Source: Archivesica marissinica (lineage: Eukaryota > Mollusca > Bivalvia > Venerida > Vesicomyidae). Taken from it: a stretch of DNA of 64,000 nucleotides. Below the pieces are notes generated by a model that did not search any database, had not been told where the DNA came from, and was given only the letters and a program-made list of their open reading frames with translations. The DNA lies in assembly GCA_014843695.1 (NCBI GenBank), contig CM026400.1:49302171-49366170 (forward strand), read 5' to 3'. Below, piece by piece: positions 1 to 11,300 of this stretch. Within the stretch, counting starts at the first letter, position 1. Each line of letters starts with the position of its first letter. A program made the translations under genes and the position numbers.

Positions 1-347
1 ATGTTCTGCCACGATATGCTAGCAGATCCAGAGACGGCAAATGTTCTGCCACGATATGCTAGCAGATCCAGAGACGGCAAATGTTCTGCCACGATATGCT
101 AGCAGATCCAGAGACGGCAAATGTTCTGCCACGATATGCTAGCAGATCCAGAGACGGCAAATGTTCTGCCACGATATGCTAGCAGATCCAGAGACGGCAA
201 ATGTTCTGCCACGATATGCTAGCAGATCCAGAGACGGCAAATGTTCTGCCACGATATGCTAGCAGATCCAGAGACGGCAAATGTTCTGCCACGATATGCT
301 AGCAGATCCAGAGACGGCAAATGTTCTGCCACGATATGCTAGCAGAT
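1..347. repeat. 40-bp tandem array, about 8.7 identical copies
   Basis: Unit starts ATGTTCTGCCACGATATGCT. Copies are identical, which suggests recent amplification. The array is cut by the window edge. Confidence 0.97.
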
Positions 348-404
348 AGTCTATGATTTCGTGATTGGGTTTATAATAACCTTGTAAATTCAGACAGTAT
401 AGTT

Positions 405-560
405 CCTGTTTTTACAACTTATATTAATCACTCTCAAGACCTCATTCCTGATGGAATCCATCGCCACGAGGGAGAGAGAAGTCAACGTGGAAATTAAATG
501 CCTTGCCTAAGGACACAACCGTAACGGTGCTCGAACTCCGGACCTTTCGCACCTGTTTAA
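405..560 (-). mobile_element. SINE family F fragment
   Basis: Minus-strand copy with the family F body (CTCCCTCGTGGCGATGG region) and the tail GTGATTAATATAAGTTGT. The B-box region reads as GAGTTCGAGCA. The tRNA head is truncated. Confidence 0.7.
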
Positions 561-589
561 TGATACCATAATGATACCATAATGATCTA

Positions 590-885
590 GTGTGAGTGTG
601 TGTTTTACGTTATTTATCGTCGCTACCGGTTGCCCATATGAGCGACGCCTCCTGAAGAGATTAGTCATTTTAGATTTTTGGAGGATAGTGCAATGATACA
701 GACAGAGACCCATTCCAGAGTCTCCTCTAGTTCTTTTACGTGCACGGTGTAAAGCACCGACACGAGACCTCGGTTTAAAGTCCCGTCTGAAAGACTGTTC
801 ATTTTATTAGTCAGATGGGGAATCGAACCTCCGATCCGTTAATTACCAGTCCAGCGTGTTAACCAATGGATTACAGATCCTTAAA
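590..885 (-). mobile_element. SINE family C, nearly complete
   Basis: tRNA-like head on the minus strand (GGTTAACACGCTGGACTGGT, then GAGGTTCGATTCCCC as B box), a body with GGTGCTTTACACCGTGCACG and an end with GGCAACCGGTAGCGACGATA. Confidence 0.8.
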
Positions 886-1130
886 TGTTCTTGTCAGATT
901 TTAATGTATTGAGCTACATAATGAACTTTGAAGCCCCGTGTTGTGGTGGATACTGTGCCTGCCTTGTAACCGAGAACTATTGAATTCATACCCCGCCATA
1001 ACCATGGTGATGATATCTTTAGGCTATACCCTTGAATCCACATTGCCTCTTCTCTCCTATCATTGGAATAACATACTTAGCTACGCCAATTGTACCTTTT
1101 TCCTTTCAAAATTGCTCCGGTTCGGATGTT
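886..1130. other. Unassigned sequence
   Basis: No gene, array or recognised mobile element seen. Short open frames here have no recognisable domain. Confidence 0.5.
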
Positions 1131-1132
1131 AA

Positions 1133-2023
1133 GTTATCTATCGACTCCTTCTGTAGCAGTTATCTATCTACTCCTTCTGTAGCAGTTATATCTATCGACT
1201 CCTTCTGTAGAAGTTATATCTATCGACTCCTTCTGTAGAAGTTATATCTATCGACTCCTTCTGTAGAAGTTATATCTATCGACTCCTTGTGTAGACGTTA
1301 TCTATCAACTCCTTGTGTAGAAGTTATCTATCAACTCCTTGTGTAGAAGTTATCTATCAACTCCTTGTGTAGAAGTTATCTATCAACTCCTTGTGTAGAA
1401 GTTATCTATCAACTCCTTGTGTAGAAGTTATCTATCAACTCCTTGTGTAGAAGTTATCTATCAACTCCTTGTGTAGAAGTTATCTATCAACTCCTTGTGT
1501 AGAAGTTATCTATCAACTCCTTGTGTAGAAATTATCTATCAACTCCTTGTGTAGGTTACATCTATAAACTCCTTGTGTAGAAGTTATCTATCAACTCCTT
1601 CTGTAGGTTAACATCTATAAACTCCTTCTGTAGAAGTTATCTATCAACTCCTTCTGTAGGTTAACATCTATAAACTCCTTCTGTAGAAGTTATCTATCAA
1701 CTCCTTCTGTAGGTTAACATCTATAAACTCCTTCTGTAGGTTATCTATAAACTCTTCTGTAGAAGTTATCTATCAACTCCTTCTGTAGGTTAACATCTAT
1801 CAACTCCTTCTGTAGGTTAACATCTAAGTTATCTATCAACTCCTTCTGTAGGTTAAACATCTATAAACTCCTTCTGTAGGTTAAACATCTATAAACTACT
1901 TCTGTAGAAGTTATCTATCAACTCCTTCTGTAGGTTAACATCTATCAACTCCTTCTGTAGGTTAACATCTATCAACTCCTTCTGTAGGTTAAACATCTGT
2001 CAACTCCTTCTGTAGGTTAAACA
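1133..2023. repeat. ~26-bp minisatellite with three sequence subtypes
   Basis: Units built on TATCTATCAACTCCTTSTGT. The subtypes are ordered: CTTCTGTAG first, then a block of near-identical CTTGTGTAG units, then AGGTTAACATCTAT units. This shows separate expansion rounds. Confidence 0.93.
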
Positions 2024-2084
2024 AGTGTTTTCGGACATATTTACTGAATATTTTTCAACTATAAACATATACCTCTGACAATCT

Positions 2085-2240
2085 TGTTAGCACAGTTGTA
2101 GCGCGAATGGTCCGGAGTTCGAGCCCCGCTGCAGCCCGAGGCAAGGCATTTAAATTTCACGTTGGCATTTCTCTCTCCCTTGTGATGATGTATTCCATCA
2201 CGAGTTGTAAGGACTTGTTTCGCAATCAAGCTAAAGCTAA
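2085..2240 (+). mobile_element. SINE family F
   Basis: B box GAGTTCGAGCCCC near 2115, family body and the tail TTTCGCAATCAAGCTAAA. It is followed directly by a family C 3' fragment (2240-2290). Confidence 0.7.
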
Positions 2241-2391
2241 TTGTGTGTTTTACGTTTATTTATCGTCGCTACCGGTTGCCCATATGAGCGACGCCTCAGT
2301 CCAAATTCATTTCTTGCCATATGTACACAAGTGTCTACAACATTGTTTAGTTTATGCTCATCTGTTTACACATTTTCGTCTTGTATATCAC

Positions 2392-2585
2392 CAACACGGG
2401 TTGGAGCCTCGCTCAGGCCGTGTCTCATTTATATGAAAAGTTGGCCATTTCTTACGGAGGTTGGTGCACCCAAGTACTGGTTAACCGCTGGAGCCTGCCT
2501 AGGAACGGTGTTAGGTAAACTGCCCGCCGGCGATATAGCCCAAAATGGTGCTGATGCAGGCGTAAAACCCGAAATATAACATAAC
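2392..2585 (+). mobile_element. SINE family A, 5'-truncated
   Basis: Plus-strand copy running from the B-box region through GGTTGGTGCACCCAAGTACT, GATATAGCCCAAAATGGTGC and the tail CCCGAAATATAACATAAC. Confidence 0.8.
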
Positions 2586-3069
2586 GTAGATTGATGGTGA
2601 TTAACCGCTGGAGCCTGCCCAGGAAGTGTCACTTGAGGCAAATATTTGACTACATGCAGAGACGAACGTTTCGGATCGTATTAAATATTTACATGCAGTG
2701 TCCACAGGGATTCGGCACGTTTGGGGGTACTAGTATATATATTTAAGTACAGGGATTCTACTCTGTGGGCTGTCAGATTTCGCATCGATCAGTAAAATGG
2801 CCCTATCTGAGACAATTTTGTACAAAGCTGTCCAAATATAACGCCTATCCCGAGTCTTTATATTGTTCTTCAAATAAAACACAACTTTAAGCTGCATGCA
2901 TGTATACTTTGCAAACAATTGCCACAAACATTGGCCATAGCAGGTCACATTTCCGTACTAGGACACGGGTTCTGTCAGCAAAAAAAAAAAATCTTCGTCG
3001 GGAGAGTTTTAAAGGCATATGCGGTAATTGCCAGTGCGCAATTTTCTGCGCAGTCAGGGGAGATAACAT

Positions 3070-3411
3070 TTTTTTGTAAGAAGTCTACAGAAGCTGTTCA
3101 GTGCCGCTAACATTGATGATAATGCATTCTTCAGCCACAGCTTCACCACTTCCTGGGGGTTTGAGATGTTGAAGTTTCAGCAGCAAGCTTCAAAAAATGT
3201 AGATTCACTACAGCAGTTGGTTGAAGCCAAGGTATTATCCAAGTGCATGGCAGCGAAAATTGGCTGGAGCGGACTTCAGCTGCCTCATCTGAAATTATCA
3301 TTCACCCGAGGTGGACTGGAGGGTCTGAGAAATCTGCTGGGTGAGAAAGTGAGGGCAACTGACACAAAGCGTGTGATTGAAAACATTGCTCGATATTTAG
3401 AGACATAAACT
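3070..3411 (+). pseudogene. Unrecognised ~105-codon segment inside the transposon
   Basis: Open frame from about 3070 to a TAA at 3409-3411; the first Met is at 3166. It reads SLQKLFSAANIDDNAFFSHS, then WGFEMLKFQQQASKNVDSLQ, later LLGEKVRATDTKRVIENIAR. The composition looks like real protein (mixed charged and hydrophobic, not repeat-derived). A T-rich tract ending GTAAG lies at its 5' edge, so it could be a captured terminal exon or the remnant of a transposon protein. No family recognised. Confidence 0.45.
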
Positions 3412-4353
3412 GGAACATAAAACTGACTGTCGCTTGTTGCAGTGGAGATTTTGTAACTGAATTTCTATATTCTTACATTGACTGGACATATTTGACAATG
3501 GGCACAGAGTTATCTCCCTTACACTATAGTGTATATGCATCTACAGTACTGGTGGGCACTGAACTGTACTGACAGTACCAGCCTCTTGTGTCTGGTTTTG
3601 TTTGGGAGCACAACTTTCAAATTTTCACTTTTTCCGAGTCGCCGACAACTATTTTGTATACTAGTATTAATTGTGGTCTACTCTCTATTTTGTTTCAAGT
3701 ACAGCTGATGTTGTTACTTACTCTTATGTACATAGTATTAGTTGGGTTATATGTGTTGTGTACAGTCAAGTAGTTTAGTGAGGACATGGCAGTGATGTCA
3801 GATACTGGTCAGTGTGTTATATGAAACACCCCCATTTGAGAAAATAATGGGGGTAGGGATCTAAATTTTCAGTGTTTTTTTAATCAGTTATACTTAGCAT
3901 ATATATAGATAAACTTATTTAGAGCAATTTAATGACAATTTCTATGATGAAAACAAAAATGTTGGTCCAAATTTCAAAATAATTTCTCAAAAACGATAAG
4001 TAAAATATTGGTGAGATAGCACTATTTGGCTCATAAATTTTTATATTCATGCAGTTTTCTGCTGTATTCCTTGCTGCAGGCACATAGGGTCATGAAAATA
4101 ATAACTTGTGTCTTCTAATGCAACATACTGTACTTAGGAACCGCTATACAGTGTGTGGTATATGTGTCTAAAATATCGCGAAATTGACAAAAGGGCTAAT
4201 ATTTCACAGTAAATTTACAAAAAAACTAGCTCGGTGACCCATATATTTTTTTCTACCTTTATTTTGTACTATATAAGTTGATTAAAAGTGCAAAACGCCA
4301 AAACTCTCTCTATGTTTATAATATTAGAGCTATTTTGTAGCATATGCCTTTAA

Positions 4354-4702
4354 CTGTGAATAACATTATCAATAAAATGTGTTTCCACTAACGTGTAGGT
4401 TTATTCGGCAAAAATGTACGTCAAATAGAGATTTCGTAGCATTTTCAATTTGTTTTGAAAAATTCTAAAGCGGCGCAATTCGCGTTGAAACGAGCGTTCT
4501 GATTGGATTATGATTATTCTTCATATATAAAACATCTTGTTACATTCTAATAATCCAATCAGAACGCTCGTTTCAACGCGAATTGCGCCGCTTTAGAATT
4601 TTTCAAAACAAATTGAAAATGCTACGAAATCTCTTTTTGACGTACATTTTTGCCGAATAAACCTACACGTTAGTGGAAACTTATTGATAATGTTATTCAC
4701 AG
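4354..4702. mobile_element. Foldback element with TTAA target duplication (piggyBac-type MITE)
   Basis: 349 bp, arms of about 150 bp starting CTGTGAATAACATTATCAAT and meeting near 4511-4550. Flanked by TTAA at 4350-4353 and 4703-4706. The matching place in the other arm of the host transposon reads CCTTTAAAAC, the uninterrupted site. Confidence 0.88.
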
Positions 4703-5050
4703 TTAAAACTCTCCGACGAAGATTTTTTTTGTTGCCGACAGAACCCGTGTCCTAGTATGGAAATGTGACCTGCTATGGCCAATGTTTGTGGCAATTGTTT
4801 GCAAAGTATACATGCATGCAGTTTAAAGTTGTGTTTTATTTGAAGAACAATATAAAGACTCGGGATAGGCGTTATATTTGGACAGCTTTGTACAAAATTG
4901 TCTCAGATAGGGCCATTTTACTGATCGATGCGAAATCTGACGGCCCACAGAGTAGAATCCCTGTACTTAAATATATATACTAATACCCCCAAACGTGCCG
5001 AATCCCTGTGGCAGTGTCGCCCTAGAGACATTTTAACTTATACTTTATTC

Positions 5051-5327
5051 CACAGACGCTTGGGGTCTGGATAAATGGTTTCGTGTTCAAAACACATGAT
5101 GCACTATATAGACTTGACACTATACATACATTTTAGGCCATATCCAAACAAGTTTAAAATTACATGGCTTTGATAGTGGTGGGGTGTCATTTTTAAACTG
5201 GCTTGGGTATGGCCTACACATTTTGTATGTCAAGCCTAGAGTGTATCGTAGTGTTCTTAAACACAATAAAAATCATGTTTTGGTTTAGAACCCAAAACCA
5301 TTTGTCAAGACCCCAAGCGTCTTGGTT
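5051..5327. mobile_element. MITE-like element with inverted ends
   Basis: CAGACGCTTGGGGTCTGGAT at the left is matched by its reverse complement near 5285-5327. A similar end occurs at 27083-27118. The ~190-bp interior has no recognised coding. Confidence 0.6.
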
Positions 5328-6950
5328 TAGAACCCAAAACCATGAATGTTGCACCGACATTTGCATTTATAATATGGTGTTTATTTGTCACCAAATAGTA
5401 TGCAAATATTCCAAAATTACAGTTGTCATTTTCACTGATCTCCATAGAGTCCTTCCAACTACTCGAGTCTGTTTGATACCTTGGTGTGGGAGGTTCAAAA
5501 AAGTTATTTTAATAACTCCAATACTAGAGACACCAGCGGACATTATGGCTCCAATAATTTGATCATTCCATACCCAAACGTTGAAGGTGTACAGCGAAAA
5601 GAAACTCTAGCTTCTAGTGTTGCAAACATGCTCTATTCCCGGCGTATTGACAATGTTTGTTATCCCCTATTATAAAATTGAAACCGATTACCTAGTTGCC
5701 CTCTCCCTTTGCTGTAATTAACCTATAGCTTATTTCCTCGTTTCCAATAATCTTTCCCCCCCGATATTGTTTGCTGTATTGACCATGCTAGCCCCTAATT
5801 TAAACTTAGCCGAAATTATTTTTAATTAATATTTTAATTGCGTTTGTCTACTCGTGGTTGTGGCTCTTACGTTTACCTTTAAACTACTTTGCCGAAAGTG
5901 GTTTGACATTAGAGCAAGATAGCACTAAGATGTGTAATTGGTGTAGTTATATTTGAATAAAGTGATCCAGCTTAAGATACTGCTTGTATGTAATTGGAAC
6001 ATGATATTGCGCATCAAGGAAACGAATTTCTGCACCCATCCGTACAATGGGAAAGAAAACATATTTTATACAAAGGACCAAGCAAAATATATCGATATTC
6101 ATGAGCTACATATACACCTTACACAATCTATTATGTGCAAAAGGGGTCTTTATAATAATAATTAAAGCGACAGCAAATTTGAAGAGAACGGCTGACCATT
6201 TGTAGACTGAAAGCATCGTTTCGGAAGATTTCATAGTGGCAATGCGATGATGTAATGTCGCTCTAAGCAAGTTGTTACATCCGAGAGGAGACATTTAAAC
6301 AATTTTAGTACTGGCACAACACCCCACCATTTTCCAGTGGAATAAATAGGTCCCAATACATAAAAGTTCATATTTTTATTGAAAATACATCGTATTCACA
6401 CACATAATTATTTTGCATTTGGTACATATGGAAGTATTTAAATCGGAAGAATCTGTAGCTCTGTAAATAATTCTCATGAATGCCAGCCACAAGTACTACA
6501 GGAGCATTATCGAGTCATTTACAGCACAAACATAACGCATTTATCACTGGGATAAATAAACAGCTCATTTCTCACGCAAATATGACAACTTATGACAACA
6601 AATGGGGGGGGTATGACGGTCAGAATACTTATTTTATAACTTATAATGACCTAATGATATTCATGTGTACAACAACAGAGTTCCCTCGTTGGGGGCATTT
6701 TTAGAAAGTACAATATTTTTTCAATATGCAGACTGGACAAAATATGGTTCCTGTATTTTATTTTTAGACTAATTGCCCAATTATATAAGTCCAGTCGGGA
6801 GCACGGTCGACCATATGAAATCCTCTGCTTATCAGCTAGATGTTTCTTAACGAGGCTCATCGTTCTGTAAATGGTATTATAGCACAATATGGACCACTAC
6901 CATATTTCGTCCTATTCTGCAAAATGAAACGACATTCCCATAAAGTGACA
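5328..6950. other. Unassigned AT-rich flank downstream of SLC44
   Basis: Only short open frames (70 to 80 codons) without recognised domains. No arrays. It may include the SLC44 3' UTR at its upper end. Confidence 0.5.
6757..6762 (-). promoter_or_regulatory. Candidate poly(A) signal AATAAA for SLC44
   Basis: AATAAA on the minus strand about 460 nt past the stop. Another lies near 6375. The DNA here is AT-rich, so chance matches are likely. Confidence 0.25.
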
Positions 6951-6963
6951 CTGATGTATAAAT

Positions 6964-7000
6964 GGTAAATCTGTACCATATATATTCGTACAGATTTACC
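6964..7000. other. Hairpin in the presumed 3' UTR
   Basis: Perfect 13-bp inverted repeat (GGTAAATCTGTAC and its complement) around an 11-nt spacer, about 220 nt past the SLC44 stop. It may be a short palindromic element or a 3' UTR stem. Confidence 0.5.
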
Positions 7001-7123
7001 GTTCATCTCACTTGCATGCTTTATATTATATTAATATACATACAAATTAATATAATTTATATACATAATACATTTTCTATTAAAAAAATATAGTATGTGC
7101 TGATTATCTAAAGTGCATTCGTC

Positions 7124-7223
7124 GGTGTCTGAGCAAAGTCTAGTCAATAATGTACGGTGTGTCTGAGCAAAGTCTAGTCAATAATGTACGGTGTGTCTGA
7201 GCAAAGTCTAGTCAATAATGTAC
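7124..7223. repeat. 34-bp tandem repeat, three copies, at the SLC44 stop codon
   Basis: Unit GTCTGAGCAAAGTCTAGTCA plus AATAATGTACGGTGT. The last base of the array is the last base of the stop codon, so the array starts exactly where coding ends. Confidence 0.9.
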
Positions 7224-7329
7224 TAATTGGTCGACCCATATTTATTGTTTTTGCCTAGAATTTTCATGAGATTTTTCGGCATGTAGTAGGGTTTTTCTTG
7301 CGATCCATCATTTCTCTCCAGGTCTTCCA
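7223..7329 (-). CDS. SLC44A: SLC44 last coding exon: C-terminal tail and stop
   Basis: 107 nt including TAG; 2 nt in. Acceptor TATTGCAG. The joined codon gives L, then [20 protein letters not shown] and [24 protein letters not shown] is the family's conserved C-terminal signature. A three-copy 34-bp repeat begins at the stop codon and lies in the presumed 3' UTR. Confidence 0.96.
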
Positions 7330-8268
7330 CTGCAATACAGAGAAGGTATGCGCGTTAATATAATGTACACAACGGCAGTGACGCGTTAATATAATGTACA
7401 CAACGGCAGTGAAGGTATGCATGTACATAACGGCAGTGAAGTCGACGACCTTAGCCATGGAGGACATAGGATACCCAACCCAACAGATAAATGTCTTTCT
7501 CGATAGACCACTCTACAAGGCCACTTGTTCTTCCCTTTTGTGGTCTCTTCAATGAAATTAAATGCGTAATTCCTTTATGCACAGTTCCATCATAAAAACA
7601 CTTCAGTCATGATCGATCATTTCACTACACTAAAATGCTGTCAATATTAATCGTATTCCATACATTTGATCATTACGCTAGTCAATTAGGCAGGTACTAA
7701 CCATTGTACCCTGTAGCGACGCTCCAATGAGAAATAATTTAAAACCGAAATTTCGTATAATACCAACTATATTACTGCAATTAACATGTGGTTTACCAAC
7801 AACACCTTTCCTGGGTAGGCTCCAGCGATTAACCAACCTCCCCGTAACCACATATATTTAAGTGACATTGAATTTGTAAATTATCTTACAGAAACACAGG
7901 AAGAGGGTATCCACCGCCATGTTGTATACATTGAAGAAAATGGAGGCTATCACATAGGTGCCGAGAGTTACCAGCTGAAACGAAGACAATAATATATATA
8001 TACACATGCACGATTCTTCGGAGAAGGATGGCATATTTCTGGCAACGGGCGGCAATAAAAATATATTTTAACAGAATATTAATTGGGCCGTATTGAGTTT
8101 CTGGGGGTATTCCATGTAATTATCATTAATCCTATTGGCACATGACAATTGTACAGTTTTTACGAGTGTATAACTTCTATTCAATGACGCAGTGGTGGTT
8201 CAAGGAACTTTTATGATATATCCTGGAATATCATAAATTTCACAAATACTTACAATAATTGGTACAGG

Positions 8269-8302
<34 letters not shown>

Positions 8303-11300
8303 GCCACAAATACTTACAATAATTGGTACACGATGTGTGTATATATATATATGCCACAAATACTTACAATAATTGGTACAGGATGTGTATATGCCACAAA
8401 TACTTACAATAATTGGTACAGGATGTGTATATATATATGCCACAAATACTTACTTACAATAATTGGTACAGGATGTGTATATATATGCCACAAATACTTA
8501 CAATAATTGGTACAGGATGTGTATATATGCCACAAATACTTACAATAATTGGTACAACGTAGAAGTTCAATGAAGGCTTGTAATCCTGTAGGAACGTTAT
8601 TTCACCATTGAAGAAAAAATACGATGCAGAGGCTGTAAGAAAACAAGATCATGTTAATGTTAAAGTTAAACAGACAAAGTTAGTTACAAAAACGGCCCTC
8701 TCTATCCGACTCCATTTTGAAAGGCACACATTTTGTAGGAATGACGGACAGCGGCCATCTTGGATTACATAACGACTTAAGGCATTTTCAACACGAATCA
8801 AACGGGCGTCTTAGTGATTTTTATGGGTCAAATGAACGCCCTGCCTAACCTGCTTGAGTACACTTACATACGTGCCATGATTCAAACGCTCTTCTACTGG
8901 ACCACGGATGCAAATCTAAACCATCTTGTGACATTTTATCGCACACATTTGCGTTGATCAGGTCTGCTTTGGGAAATTTTAGTGTATGTAACATATGCAT
9001 TTGCGTTTTCTAACCTCAAAGCAAGTTATCGCAAAAAATTGGCTTACAACCTCGTCCTCTGAAGTCCTGAGTATTATACGGCTTCCAACATAGCAGCATG
9101 ATGTACAAACCTGGGTAGATGAACAGACGCAATACTGGTAACTTACCTATACTACCAACAATAAGAAGCTTGCCGATGAACAGGAGGAAATCTGTCATCT
9201 TGTCTACTACTAACACTCTGAAAGAAAGAAATATTTTATTGCGTAACAACAATAGCATAAAACATCTACAAGATACACAAACAAGTTTTCACCGAGTAGT
9301 CTGGCTTTCTCCAACACACAGGACAAACAAGTTTTCAGTAGTCTGGCTTTCTCCAACACACAGGACAAACAAGTTTTCACCGAGTAGTCTGGCTTCCAAC
9401 ACACCGGACAAACAAGTTTTCACCGAGTAGTCTGGCTTCCTCCAACACACAGGACAAACAAGTTTTCACCGAGTAGTCTGGCTTTCTCCAACACACAGGA
9501 CAAACAAGTTTTCACCGAGTAGTCTGGCTTCCTCCAACACACAGGACAAACAAGTTTTCACCGAGTAGTCTGGCTTCCTCCAACACACAGGACAAACAAG
9601 TTTTCACCGAGTAGTCTGGCTTCCTCCAACACACAGGACAAACAAGTTTTCACCGAGTAGTCTGGCTTCCTCCAACACACAGGACAAACAAGTTTTCACC
9701 GAGTAGTCTGGCTTCCTCCAACACACAGGACAAACAAGTTTTCACCGAATAGTCTGGCTTCCAACACACAGGACAAACAAGTTTTCACCGAATAGTCTGG
9801 CTTCCAACACACAGGACAAACAAGTTTTCACCAACACACAGGACAAACAAGTTTTCACCGAGTAGTCTGGCTTCCAACACACCGGACAAACAAGTTTTCA
9901 CCAACACACAGGACAAACAAGTTTTCACCGAGTAGTCTGGCTTCCTCCAACACACAGGACAAAATGTAAGGTTTCATCCATGCCAACAAGAGTGATTAAT
10001 ACAAGTTGTTAAAGCTGGATTCTCAATATCAATATTGGTTCCATCTGCGGGCGAGGATTATGTATATACAGGACCATAATAGGGTACTAGTACATGGATC
10101 TGTATACTAGAATATACGATGTAGAAAGGTTGAGTGTAATTGTAGGATATGGACCATGTTTCGGTGGAGTGTAATTGTAGGATATGGACCATGTTTCGGT
10201 AGTGTGGGTGAATGGTGGCGTGTAATTGTAGAATATGGACCATGTTTCGGTAGTGTGGGTGGAGTGTAATTACCTGACAACATTTCTCATGATCAACAGG
10301 AAGGCTGTTTTGGCAGATGAACAGAAATTCTTCCCGTGTATGGCAATCTGAAATGGACGTAACACAAACATGCGCAGTGGTTAGCGTGCTCACCAATGCA
10401 ACCCGGGTTCGATCCTCGGACCGAGAAGTATGCGAGATGGTACGGTTGTCACCAGATCGGACAGGTGGGTTTTCTCTGGTTACCTCTCAAACGTATGACC
10501 ATTTCATCCGTGCCAACGAGAGTGATTAATATATAAGTTGCTAAAACTTGTTTCGCAATCGTTGTAAAATAGTTTAAAACCAAACGTCTCGTGAGTAATA
10601 TGATGGTATGACAATACTAGGAGTGGGGACACTCGTCACCATACCTGGATACCATACCTGGTACCCATGGGGACACTCGTCACCACTTTAATGCCCAACA
10701 TAGCCCGCTGGAAACTATTAACCCGCGATTCATTAATTATAAAATAGATTGTGTAATAGAATTAAATAGGCAGTATTATCCCGATAATGAATTTCGGAGA
10801 TTATTTTTGTGCCGTTAGTCGTCGACGAGGTGAAACTCGATTTGCACGTGCGTGCATGGTTCTTCAACATGTCCTGTGGGGTGTTCGGTTAATTTGTTTT
10901 ACTTTCTTACCAACATTTGTCAAGTGAACGAAAACGCTTCAAAAAACGTGTTTCAATATTGCATTTTTTTGTATGCCAAGGATACCCAATAATCTACGTA
11001 AACAGGTTATTGGCATGGTCAAGACTGTTATACCATGAATGCGTGCAATCAATTGCCACTGTCGCCAACTGTGTTTTTAGCCCCTACCACACGGTCAGAT
11101 ATTCTCCCAGTCTCTGTTAACATATATGGCCATAGTTTTTGCATCAAGCGATGGATTATGGAACACTCCGAGTCGTATAGTGCCCGGTAGAGATGGGTTG
11201 TAGTGTAGAGATGGGTTGTGTAGTGTAGTGCCTGGTAGAGATGGGTTGTAGTGTAGTGCCCGGTAGAGATGGGTTGTAGTGTAGTGCCCGGTAGAGATGG

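Larger units (their letters stand above)
2703..5011. mobile_element. Large inverted-repeat DNA transposon, 2.3 kb, with ~310-bp arms
   Basis: The left arm (2703-3012) is repeated as its reverse complement at 4709-5011 with only scattered mismatches; the termini are CCACAGGGATTCGGCACGTT. The interior holds a ~105-codon open segment (3070-3408), AT-rich DNA without recognised coding, and a second foldback element at 4354-4702. No transposase motif is visible, so it is probably non-autonomous. Superfamily unknown. Confidence 0.85.

Noticed and set aside
8241..9964. CRISPR array
   Set aside because: Units are contiguous repeats without unique spacers, in an animal genome; this applies to all arrays in the window.
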